Positions 1-5,304 of a stretch of DNA of 6,060 bases are shown piece by piece (within the stretch, counting starts at the first letter, position 1; each line of letters begins with the position of its first letter). Both the position numbers and the translations under genes were made by a program. Below the pieces are notes generated by a model. It did not search any database, was not told the origin of the DNA, and saw only the letters and a list, made by a program, of their open reading frames with translations. This stretch comes from Dehalococcoidia bacterium (lineage in GTDB: Bacteria > Chloroflexota > Dehalococcoidia > Plut-88900). The DNA is taken from assembly GCA_012270635.1 (NCBI GenBank), contig JAAXHX010000034.1, positions 1-6,060 on the forward strand, in the 5' to 3' direction.

Positions 1-1055
1 GTGCCCTTGAACTCTTCGTAGATGACCTCGTCCATACGGGAGCCGGTGTCGACCAGGCAAGTGCCTATGATGGTTAGGGAGCCACCTTCTTCGCAGTTGC
101 GGGCAGCGCCGAAGAACTGCTTGGGCGGATAGAGGGCTACGGGGTCTATGCCGCCGGAGAGGGTGCGCCCGCTGGTGGGTATGGCGAGGTTGTAGGCCCG
201 GGTTAGTCTGGTGATGGAATCGAGGAGGATAACGACATCCTCCCCGACCTCTACCAGGCGCTTGGCCCGGGCCAGGGCCACCTCGGCGACCTTGGTGTGG
301 TCCTCGACCGGCTCGTCGAAGGTGGAGGAGATGACTTCGCCGTTGACGGACCTCTTCATGTCGGTGACCTCCTCGGGGCGCTCGCCGATGAGGACTACCA
401 TGAGCCGGATGTCGGTGTAGTTGGTGGTGATGCCGTTGGCAATGTGCTTGAGGAGGATGGTCTTGCCGGCCTTGGGGGGCGAGACAATGAGGCCGCGCTG
501 TCCCCTACCGATGGGAGACATGATGGTCAACAGCCTGCCGGAGAGGCCGTTGTTGGGTGCCTCGAGGTTGATGAGCTTCTCCGGAAAGATGGGGGTGAGG
601 TCGTCAAAGGAGGGACGGATTTTAGCGATGTTGGGGTCAGTGCCGTTGATAGACTCCACGCGAAGGAGACCGTAGAACTTCTCGCTGTCCTTGGGCGGTC
701 GGATCTGACCGGTGACGTGGTCTCCGGTGCGAAGGCCGAAGCGGCGGATCTGGGACTGGGAGACGTAGACGTCGTTCACGCCGGCCTTCAGGCCATCGTG
801 GCGCAGGAAGCCGTATCCCTCGTCGGCGAGGGCCAGGGTGCCGCCGGAGACGATGACGTAGTGGTCGTCGAGGCGGGAGGGCAGGAGGCGGAATATGAGC
901 TCGCTCTTCTTGAGGGAGGCGTAGCCGTTGATGTTGGCCTCCCTGGCGAGCTCCACGAGGCGTTCGCGGGGAAGGGCCTCCAGGTCCGCTATATCAATGC
1001 GCGTGGGTTCGGAGAGTATGGTGGGACTCACTGCGGGGGGGGGTCTCCTTTTCAT
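1..1055 (-). CDS. rho: Transcription termination factor Rho, 3' end outside the window
   Basis: Rho is a hexameric RNA-dependent ATPase that loads on C-rich unstructured RNA, translocates 5' to 3' and ends transcription. 351 codons are visible from the ATG at 1055; about 70-80 C-terminal residues are missing when compared with the E. coli protein (419 aa). Domains in order: Rho_N helical domain about residues 20-58; cold-shock-like RNA-binding domain about 70-137, with the typical YGFLR and [18 protein letters not shown] wording; RecA-type ATPase from about 165. Walker A is PPKAGKT (193-199), Walker B is [10 protein letters not shown] (274-283), the Q-loop SGRTLSGG lies near 295-302, and [11 protein letters not shown] stands at the cut edge. 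The N-terminus is compact, with no long insertion. Start choice is uncertain: the ATG at 1055 has no clear ribosome site. An in-frame GTG at 1031 has AAAAGGAG upstream but 13 nt away, and a run of nine C lies between them. It is the last visible gene of the pyrG-tal-rho operon. Confidence 0.97.
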   Translation of the reverse strand, partial: MKRRPPPAVSPTILSEPTRIDIADLEALPRERLVELAREANINGYASLKKSELIFRLLPSRLDDHYVIVSGGTLALADEGYGFLRHDGLKAGVNDVYVSQSQIRRFGLRTGDHVTGQIRPPKDSEKFYGLLRVESINGTDPNIAKIRPSFDDLTPIFPEKLINLEAPNNGLSGRLLTIMSPIGRGQRGLIVSPPKAGKTILLKHIANGITTNYTDIRLMVVLIGERPEEVTDMKRSVNGEVISSTFDEPVEDHTKVAEVALARAKRLVEVGEDVVILLDSITRLTRAYNLAIPTSGRTLSGGIDPVALYPPKQFFGAARNCEEGGSLTIIGTCLVDTGSRMDEVIYEEFKG

Positions 1056-1104
1056 GGGATGCTCGGGGGGTGTCGGGGGGATGCGGGTTGGGAATACCGG
1101 GAAG
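1056..1104 (-). promoter_or_regulatory. C-rich, G-poor tal-rho spacer, candidate Rho-binding (rut) site
   Basis: In the RNA sense this 49-nt gap holds, by hand count, 28 C and only 6 G, in repeated C3-C6 runs. It is followed inside the rho reading frame by nine C in a row (1035-1043). Rho prefers unstructured C-rich, G-poor RNA, and rho genes in some bacteria are controlled by Rho-dependent attenuation. The composition is seen directly; the function is inferred. Confidence 0.4.
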
Positions 1105-1755
1105 CTAGACTCGGACCAGGCCGCGCCAGTCATCTATAAAACGTTTCAGGCCTAAATCGGTTAGGGGGTGCTGGAACATTTGCTTGAATACCTTGTATGG
1201 CAGGGTCGACACGTGGGCGCCGGCCAGGGCGGCTTGGACGACGTGCTGGGGATGGCGGAGGCTGGCGGCCAGGACCTTGGCTTTCAGGTCCTGCTTCTTG
1301 AAGACCTTGACCATGTCGGCTACGACGACCATGCCGTCGTTCCCGGCGTCGTCCAGCCTGCCGACGAAGGGACTTATGTAGGTTGCGCCGGCCAGGGCCC
1401 CGAGGAGGGCCTGGTTGACGGAGAAGGTTAGGGTCTGGTTCACGGCGATGCCCTCGCCGGAGAGGACGGAGATGGCCTGGAGTCCCTCCTCTCCGATGGG
1501 CACCTTCACCACGACGTTCGGGGCCCAGGTGGCGATCTCTCGGCCCTCCTCGATCATTTCCTCGGCATTGAGGCTGAGGACCTCAGCGTTGACGGGGCCG
1601 TCGACCAGGGAGCATATCTCCATGACGGCGGCGCGCAAGTCCAGGTGACCGGCCTTCGCGGCCAGGGAGGGGTTGGTGGTCACGCCGGAGATGACGCCGT
1701 ACCGGGAGGCTTCCCGAATTTCTTCTATGTCCGCGGTGTCAAGCCAAATCTGCAT
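1105..1755 (-). CDS. tal: Small transaldolase (Tal/FSA family)
   Basis: 216 aa, the normal length of the short Tal/FSA branch, a single TIM-barrel Schiff-base aldolase. Transaldolase moves a dihydroxyacetone unit between sugar phosphates in the non-oxidative pentose phosphate pathway, in the cytoplasm. Motifs: LDTAD near the start, GVTTNPSL (24-31), Schiff-base lysine K84 in VVVKVP, and YISPFVGRLDD (126-136). Two positions that separate the activities point to transaldolase rather than fructose-6-phosphate aldolase: Glu58 in VNAEV (FSA has Gln) and Phe130 in SPFVGR (FSA has Tyr). The ATG start at 1755 has GAGG 8 nt upstream (1764-1767). The gene begins 44 nt after pyrG and ends 49 nt before rho, so it is almost surely co-transcribed. 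A tal homologue also sits between pyrG and rho in Bacillus, with other genes interspersed. Confidence 0.93.
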   Translation of the reverse strand: MQIWLDTADIEEIREASRYGVISGVTTNPSLAAKAGHLDLRAAVMEICSLVDGPVNAEVLSLNAEEMIEEGREIATWAPNVVVKVPIGEEGLQAISVLSGEGIAVNQTLTFSVNQALLGALAGATYISPFVGRLDDAGNDGMVVVADMVKVFKKQDLKAKVLAASLRHPQHVVQAALAGAHVSTLPYKVFKQMFQHPLTDLGLKRFIDDWRGLVRV

Positions 1756-1799
1756 GGCTGCATCCTCATATATTGTAAACTAGCTGTAAAGCCGCCTGC

Positions 1800-3440
1800 C
1801 TAGCGCATGGCGGGCAAGGGCCTCTGCTCGCCTTCTCTGACCACTTTCCGGGCCACGGACACGAACTCCCTGAAGAGGGGGTGGGGGCGTTCGGGGCGGG
1901 AGCGGAACTCGGGGTGGAACTGGCTCCCGACCATGAAGGGGTGGCCGTCCACCTCGGCTATTTCCACCAGGTCCCCGTCGGGGGAGAGGCCGCTGAAGAT
2001 CATTCCCCTGTTCTCCAGCAGGTCCCTGTAGGCGTTGTTGATCTCGAAGCGGTGGCGGTGGCGCTCCTGGACCACGTGGCCGTCGTAGGCCCGCTCGGCC
2101 CAGGTGCCGGGGACGGCCTTGCAGGGGTAGGAGCCGAGGCGCATGGTGCCGCCCATGTCCTTCACGTTCTTCTGGTCAGGCATGAGGTATACGACGGGCT
2201 CCCCCGTCTCGACGTCGAACTCGGTGGAGTTGGGCTCGGAGGAGCCGAGGACGTGGCGGGTGTATTCGATGACCATGACCTGCATCCCGAGACAGAGGCC
2301 TAGGTAGGGTATCTCCCGCTCCCGGGCGTAGCGGGCGGTCTTGATCATCCCCTCCACGCCCCGGGGACCGAAGCCGCCGGGCACGATTATCCCCCTCACG
2401 GACTGCAGGTATTCGTGGACGCCGTTCAACTCCAGGTCCTCCGAGCGGACCCATGACACGTCCACGTCGCACCCGTGAAAGAGGCCCGCGTGATGAAGGG
2501 CTTCCCGTACGGAGCAGTAGGAGTCCGGGAGCTCGACGTACTTGCCAACGATGGCGATGGGCACCGACTCCTTGGGTTGCTTGATCCGGTCGACCATGTC
2601 GGCCCAGCCGTCGAGGTCCGGCGCATCGGCGGCGTGAAGGTCGAGCTTGTCGATGATGAGCCTGCCGATGCCCTGCTCCTGGAGCAGCATGGGCACCTCG
2701 TAGATGGTGTCGACGGTGGGAGCGGCGATAACGGCACGGGGTTCGACGTCGCAGAACAGGGTGATCTTGTCCTTGATCTCCTGGGGAACGGGATAGTCGC
2801 TGCGGCAGAGGATGACGTCGGGCTGGAGGCCAATGCTGCGAAGCTCCTTGACGCTGTGCTGGGTCGGCTTGGTCTTGAGCTCCGAGGTGGCCGAGATATA
2901 GGGGAGAAGGGTCACGTGGATATTGAGGACGTTTTCGCGACCGATGTCGTTCCGCATCTGCCTGATGGATTCGAGGAAGGGGAGGCTCTCGATGTCCCCG
3001 ACCGTCCCACCGACCTCCACGATGACCACCTCCGCGCCGCTTTCCTCGGCGAGGCGGTGCATGCGGGCCTTGATCTCGTTGGTGACGTGGGGGACGGTCT
3101 GGATGGTCCCGCCGAGGTAGTCGCCCCGACGCTCCTTGGCGATGACGGAGCCATAGATGTCGCCAGCGGTGACGTTGGAGGAGCGGGTGAGGTCGATGTC
3201 TATGAAGCGCTCGTAGTGGCCCAGGTCCAGGTCGGTCTCGCCGCCGTCCCTGGTCACGTAGACTTCGCCGTGCTGGTAGGGGGACATGGTGCCGGGGTCG
3301 ACGTTGAGGTACGGGTCTAGCTTCTGGACGGAGACGTTGATGCCGTAGCTCTTGAGGATCCGACCGATGGAGGCCACGGCGATGCCCTTGCCAACAGAGC
3401 TAACCACACCGCCGGTGACGAATATGAATTTAGCGGTCAA
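1800..3440 (-). CDS. pyrG: CTP synthase (glutamine-hydrolysing)
   Basis: 546 aa, full length for the family. It makes CTP from UTP, ATP and glutamine in the cytoplasm, the last step of pyrimidine nucleotide synthesis. The N-terminal amidoligase domain (about 1-270) shows [11 protein letters not shown] (10-20), [20 protein letters not shown] (40-59) and [10 protein letters not shown] (70-79). The C-terminal class I glutamine amidotransferase domain (about 293-535) shows the oxyanion segment PGGFGPRG (354-361), nucleophile Cys383 in GLCLGMQ, and His509/Glu511 in QFHPEF, so all catalytic residues are present. The start codon is TTG (3438-3440), supported by AGAGG with GAGG at 3448-3451, 7 nt upstream; no in-frame ATG or GTG fits better nearby. 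It is the first gene of the leftward pyrG-tal-rho operon, behind a consensus promoter and a leader of about 240 nt, which suggests post-initiation control. Confidence 0.98.
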   Translation of the reverse strand: MTAKFIFVTGGVVSSVGKGIAVASIGRILKSYGINVSVQKLDPYLNVDPGTMSPYQHGEVYVTRDGGETDLDLGHYERFIDIDLTRSSNVTAGDIYGSVIAKERRGDYLGGTIQTVPHVTNEIKARMHRLAEESGAEVVIVEVGGTVGDIESLPFLESIRQMRNDIGRENVLNIHVTLLPYISATSELKTKPTQHSVKELRSIGLQPDVILCRSDYPVPQEIKDKITLFCDVEPRAVIAAPTVDTIYEVPMLLQEQGIGRLIIDKLDLHAADAPDLDGWADMVDRIKQPKESVPIAIVGKYVELPDSYCSVREALHHAGLFHGCDVDVSWVRSEDLELNGVHEYLQSVRGIIVPGGFGPRGVEGMIKTARYAREREIPYLGLCLGMQVMVIEYTRHVLGSSEPNSTEFDVETGEPVVYLMPDQKNVKDMGGTMRLGSYPCKAVPGTWAERAYDGHVVQERHRHRFEINNAYRDLLENRGMIFSGLSPDGDLVEIAEVDGHPFMVGSQFHPEFRSRPERPHPLFREFVSVARKVVREGEQRPLPAMR

Positions 3441-3500
3441 TGCAAATCCTCTGGGACGGCGGAGACCTGAAAGAAGGGAAGAAGAGGGAGGGGAACCCGA

Positions 3501-3525
3501 CTCGGCTCAGGGCGTATGCCGAGCC
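3501..3525 (-). terminator. Terminator-like hairpin in the pyrG leader
   Basis: CTCGGC (3501-3506) pairs perfectly with GCCGAG (3518-3523). An alternative register pairs GGCTC (3504-3508) with GAGCC (3521-3525) plus an inner GGC/GCC stem around a GTAT loop. On the transcribed (minus) sense it is followed by a C/U-rich tract without a clean U run, so it may be an attenuator, a pause site or only a leader stem. Confidence 0.35.
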
Positions 3526-3544
3526 CATAGACCAGCCTTATGGG
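3524..3544 (-). promoter_or_regulatory. Competing hairpin in the pyrG leader (antiterminator-like)
   Basis: In RNA order CCCATA (3544-3539) pairs with TATGGG (3529-3524), a perfect 6-bp stem with a 9-nt loop. It uses the same bases (3524-3525) as the alternative register of the next hairpin and abuts its other register. The two therefore cannot both be fully formed, which is the layout of an attenuation switch. Function is inferred. Confidence 0.3.
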
Positions 3545-3691
3545 TCCGCTCAACAACAAGTCCGGGGGTTAAGAACCTACGGGTAGATTTCCAATCTCCG
3601 GCCTACACCAGGGATCGGGCCGGGGGGATGCCGGAGGAGCTGCCGTGCGGGGTGGGGATTGAAAGTCCAAGCCGGTCGACAGTCGAGCGGA

Positions 3692-3720
3692 ATTATAGGC
3701 AGGGTCGGGTGGGATGTCAA
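3692..3720 (-). promoter_or_regulatory. Consensus sigma-70 promoter of the pyrG operon
   Basis: On the minus strand TTGACA (3720-3715) and TATAAT (3697-3692) are both perfect consensus with a 17-bp spacer. The predicted start of RNA is near 3683-3684. This should be a strong housekeeping promoter and is the only good candidate upstream of pyrG. Confidence 0.88.
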
Positions 3721-3744
3721 CCGGCAGGGCAATTATCCGGTTGA
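3717..3744. promoter_or_regulatory. 8-bp dyad overlapping the pyrG -35 box, candidate operator
   Basis: TCAACCGG (3717-3724) and CCGGTTGA (3737-3744) form a perfect inverted repeat with a 12-bp spacer. The arm centres are 20 bp apart, about two helical turns, which suits a dimeric regulator binding one DNA face. The left arm includes four bases of the -35 box at 3715-3720, so a bound protein would block or alter RNA polymerase there. No known regulator site was recognised. Confidence 0.4.
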
Positions 3745-3777
3745 TACAACCACCGCCTGTACATCACGTACGCTAAT

Positions 3778-3790
3778 TTCGTCGAACGAA
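3778..3790. repeat. Small palindrome upstream of the rightward promoter
   Basis: TTCGT-CGA-ACGAA is a perfect 5-bp inverted repeat with a 3-bp centre, ending 9 bases before the -35 box at 3800. The position suits an activator or repressor site, but the repeat is short and could be chance. Confidence 0.25.
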
Positions 3791-3799
3791 TCCACGGCG

Positions 3800-3828
3800 T
3801 TGACAGCTTACCAGCGCTTTGCTAGGGT
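3800..3828 (+). promoter_or_regulatory. Rightward sigma-70 promoter with extended -10
   Basis: Perfect -35 TTGACA (3800-3805), a 17-bp spacer, and -10 TAGGGT (3823-3828) preceded by TG at 3820-3821, an extended -10 element. The -10 keeps T, A and the final T of the consensus. RNA should start near 3835, exactly at the left arm of the nested inverted repeats, and could run on to the lipoprotein gene at 4072. Confidence 0.65.
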
Positions 3829-3835
3829 TGTCCTC

Positions 3836-3956
3836 GCCACAGCGACCATGCGTAACACGCATCGCAATCCTCTCGTATACCGACGCGACTTGCCGCGGGG
3901 AGTGGGGTTCTCCTGCTCCCTTGTCGTCGCGTCAGACGGGTGAAGGTCGCTGTGGC
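3836..3956 (+). ncRNA. Candidate structured RNA (three-way junction), small RNA or leader
   Basis: A 12-bp perfect inverted repeat, GCCACAGCGACC (3836-3847) and GGTCGCTGTGGC (3945-3956), encloses two further stems. The first is ATGCGT-AAC-ACGCAT (3848-3862), stacked directly on the closing helix. The second is GACGCGAC/GTCGCGTC (3882-3889 with 3926-3933), carrying an apical hairpin GGGAG/CTCCC (3898-3902 with 3916-3920). Unpaired joints are 3863-3881 and 3934-3944. The left arm starts where the upstream promoter should begin RNA. The layout of closing stem, open middle and apical stem recalls 6S RNA, but at about 121 nt it is short for that class. No motif of 5S, SRP, tmRNA, RNase P RNA or a known riboswitch was recognised. 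It could instead be a leader of the lipoprotein gene or a DNA palindrome. Strand is inferred from the promoter. Confidence 0.45.
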
Positions 3957-3981
3957 AAGTAGCCTCTGCCCCTACGGCACA
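3951..3981 (+). promoter_or_regulatory. Alternative hairpin overlapping the closing helix
   Basis: TGTG (3951-3954) can pair with CACA (3978-3981) and GTAG (3959-3962) with CTAC (3972-3975). This uses part of the 3' strand of the 12-bp closing helix, so the two folds compete. It is weak (two 4-bp stems). From here to the ribosome site at 4062 nothing else is apparent; no intrinsic terminator with a T run was seen. Confidence 0.2.
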
Positions 3982-4071
3982 AGGGAGCGCTTTCATGTTG
4001 TCACCACCTTAACGCTTCGCGTCCCCGCACCCGCGTGTCCCCATACCTTACAACTCACTATGAGGAATCCC

Positions 4072-5007
4072 ATGGTCATAAAGATATGCATTACATTGAT
4101 AGCCGCGGCGGCGCTGCTCCTGGCGGCCTGCGCTCCCTCCAGCCTCTCCGACGAAGAAGTCCGACAACTGGTCGCGGCCGAAGTGGCCAAGATCGAAGTC
4201 CCGCCCGGCCCACAGGGAGAACCCGGACCGCAGGGCGAGCCCGGGCCGCAAGGCGAGCAGGGGCCGCAAGGCCTGCAGGGAGAACAGGGCGCCCCAGGGG
4301 CCCAGGGCCAGCAGGGACAACGCGGCGCCGTCGGTCCACAAGGTCAGCAGGGTGTGGCAGCGGCACAGGGCCAGCGGGGCGCAACGGGACCACAAGGTCC
4401 GCAGGGTGTAGCCGGGAGCCCAGGGGAAAACGCCGCCGACTTCTCCCAGGTGGTCGATAGGGTGCGGGACAGCGTCGTTTTTGTGGAGACTGAAGAGAGC
4501 GATGGTTCTATATACTTCGCCACCGGGTTTTACATCGACTCTTCCGGCAGTGTCCTGACAGCGTCTCACAACGTGGATGACGCTACGTCGATAATCATAA
4601 CCAATCGTGAGGGGCGTGCTACCGACTATCGTGTAAACCGGCGACTAAACCATCTTGAAGCTACTGTCATCGTCCCAAGAAGCGGCCAAGCCCAGGGCGC
4701 AATACCTGTATCCGTAGCCGACGGCTTCTCCTTGGGCGAGTCCGTCGTGGTAATCGGTCATCCAGAGAATTTCGTCGCAGACGATGCGGTGCTGGCAACG
4801 CAGGGCATAGTCAGCACCACGGAGAGAGCGCGATGGGGGGAAGCGACGATAACGGCCCTGGACATAGTTGTCCTGGACGCAATTCTCGCGCCGGGTTCCA
4901 GCGGCTCAGCGGTATTCAACGGCGAGGGGGATGTTATCGCAATTGTCAACTGGCTAGGAGACTACTTCGGTTATGCCGTGGACGTAACGGGCGAAAGTTT
5001 CAGGTGA
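4072..5007 (+). CDS. Lipoprotein with collagen-like stalk and trypsin/HtrA-like protease domain
   Basis: 311 aa from the ATG at 4072, chosen because GAGG (4062-4065) stands 6 nt upstream and the protein then opens with a lipoprotein signal: a hydrophobic stretch 7-19 ending in lipobox LAAC, with Cys20 as the lipidated residue. The reading frame is open upstream to a GTG at 3940, but that start would bury the signal. A short amphipathic stretch (26-43) leads to 25 Gly-X-Y triplets (46-120), then a trypsin-like domain (about 124-311). Candidate catalytic residues are His166 in LTASHNV and Ser277 in PGSSGSAV. Where HtrA proteins have Asp (30 residues after His in DegP) there is Glu196. The domain ends at FGYAVDV, where HtrA protease domains normally end, and there is no PDZ domain. 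Likely a membrane-anchored extracytoplasmic protease, possibly trimeric through the collagen segment. Substrate unknown; activity unproven because of the Glu. Confidence 0.85.
   Translation: MVIKICITLIAAAALLLAACAPSSLSDEEVRQLVAAEVAKIEVPPGPQGEPGPQGEPGPQGEQGPQGLQGEQGAPGAQGQQGQRGAVGPQGQQGVAAAQGQRGATGPQGPQGVAGSPGENAADFSQVVDRVRDSVVFVETEESDGSIYFATGFYIDSSGSVLTASHNVDDATSIIITNREGRATDYRVNRRLNHLEATVIVPRSGQAQGAIPVSVADGFSLGESVVVIGHPENFVADDAVLATQGIVSTTERARWGEATITALDIVVLDAILAPGSSGSAVFNGEGDVIAIVNWLGDYFGYAVDVTGESFR
4207..4431 (+). repeat. Gly-X-Y collagen-like repeat, 25 triplets
   Basis: Glycine occupies every third position from residue 46 to 118 (24 of 25 triplets); the single break is Ala97. Early triplets are near-identical GPQGEP units, so the DNA is a degenerate 9/18-bp tandem repeat that could expand or shrink. 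Rich in Pro and Gln with Glu and Arg, as in other bacterial collagen-like proteins. At the collagen rise of about 0.29 nm per residue, 75 residues would span roughly 21 nm. Confidence 0.9.
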
Positions 5008-5029
5008 GGATGGGAGGGCGTACCAGGAA

Positions 5030-5070
5030 GGGGCCGCTCATACTTCGAGAGCCTCAGCATGAGCGGCCCC
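5030..5070 (+). terminator. 12-bp hairpin after the protease gene
   Basis: GGGGCCGCTCAT (5030-5041) and ATGAGCGGCCCC (5059-5070) pair perfectly around a 17-nt loop, 22 bases after the stop codon. The position suits a transcription terminator or an mRNA 3'-end stabiliser. There is no T tract on either side, so it is not a classical intrinsic terminator. Confidence 0.45.
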
Positions 5071-5073
5071 ACA

Positions 5074-5110
5074 GGGGGATGGATTCCCGATCGGAGTCGG
5101 GAATGACGGG
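5074..5110. repeat. Intergenic palindromic repeat, copy 1
   Basis: GGGGGATGG, then the dyad ATTCCCGA (5083-5090) / TCGGGAAT (5097-5104) around a 6-nt loop TCGGAG, then GACGGG. Its form recalls the ATTCCC...GGGAAT dispersed repeats known in Neisseria (dRS3), but the spacing differs. Copy 2 begins 41 bases further on. Confidence 0.7.
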
Positions 5111-5114
5111 AGTG

Positions 5115-5151
5115 GGGGGATGGATTCCGGCTCGGGGGCCGGAATGACGGG
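5115..5151. repeat. Intergenic palindromic repeat, copy 2
   Basis: Same flanks GGGGGATGG and GACGGG; dyad ATTCCGGC (5124-5131) / GCCGGAAT (5138-5145), loop TCGGGG. It differs from copy 1 at five positions, of which four form two compensatory pairs (C-G to G-C and A-T to C-G), so the palindrome is kept. Confidence 0.7.
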
Positions 5152-5177
5152 AAGAGCGGGGGGTAGACACGTGGGGG

Positions 5178-5205
5178 TTACCAACCGGCGCGTATTGGGT
5201 ATGAT
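5178..5205 (+). promoter_or_regulatory. Possible promoter for the membrane-protein gene
   Basis: TTACCA (5178-5183), 16-bp spacer, TATGAT (5200-5205). The -10 is good and the -35 moderate (4 of 6). An imperfect dyad TTGG(G)TAT...ATACCAA (5195-5213) overlaps the -10 and could be an operator. Confidence 0.4.
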
Positions 5206-5304
5206 ATATACCAAAGGCTGAAGGTGGCGTATAGCCAATTAGTCGAGGCCTTGGTTATTATTGGGGTGTCGGAAGGCCCAGGAACTGAAGGCAAGGGAGG
5301 CGAT

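Larger units (their letters stand above)
3441..3684 (-). promoter_or_regulatory. Long structured 5' leader of the pyrG-tal-rho operon
   Basis: From the promoter at 3692-3720, transcription should start near 3683-3684, giving about 240 nt before the TTG start. No credible coding region lies in it. In the RNA sense it holds small hairpins (AGATT/AATCT at 3585-3597, GGTT/AACC at 3567-3577), then the overlapping hairpins at 3501-3544, then a pyrimidine-rich stretch (about 3466-3497) leading to the ribosome site. No riboswitch class was recognised. The leader is inferred from the promoter; the repeats are seen directly. Confidence 0.5.

Noticed and set aside
297..1139. Long plus-strand open frame opposite rho
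   Set aside because: Antisense shadow of rho: low-complexity Gly/Asp/Val-rich product typical of the complement of a GC-rich gene, while the minus strand is unmistakably Rho.
2475..3320. 281-codon plus-strand frame opposite pyrG
   Set aside because: Antisense shadow of the fully conserved CTP synthase gene; no motif and no ribosome site of its own.
3441..3684. Bacillus-type pyrG control by repeated G addition at a GGGC start
   Set aside because: A GGGCTC occurs at 3526-3521 on the transcribed sense, but no promoter is placed to start there, and the consensus promoter starts at a different sequence.
3352..3744. Plus-strand frame running across the pyrG start and leader
   Set aside because: Crosses the pyrG 5' end, leader and promoter; product shows no domain or coding pattern.
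3836..3956. 5S rRNA, SRP RNA, tmRNA or c-di-AMP (ydaO) riboswitch for the structured region
   Set aside because: Length and closing helix recall 5S, and GGGTGAA recalls ydaO, but the diagnostic sequences of each class are absent; kept only as an unassigned structured RNA candidate.
3808..3996. 62-codon minus-strand frame in the divergent region
   Set aside because: Overlaps the nested inverted repeats and the rightward promoter; Arg/Thr-rich product without recognisable features, probably accidental.
3940..4071. Upstream extension of the lipoprotein to GTG 3940
   Set aside because: Would place 44 non-hydrophobic residues before the signal peptide; the ATG at 4072 has a well-placed GAGG site and gives a classical lipoprotein start.
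4091..4393. Minus-strand frames opposite the collagen-like repeat
   Set aside because: Pro/Arg/Ala-rich products are the expected antisense of Gly-X-Y coding DNA; no ribosome site or domain.
5074..5151. CRISPR array
   Set aside because: Only two repeats, separated by a 4-base gap rather than a spacer, and the repeat itself is a full palindrome.
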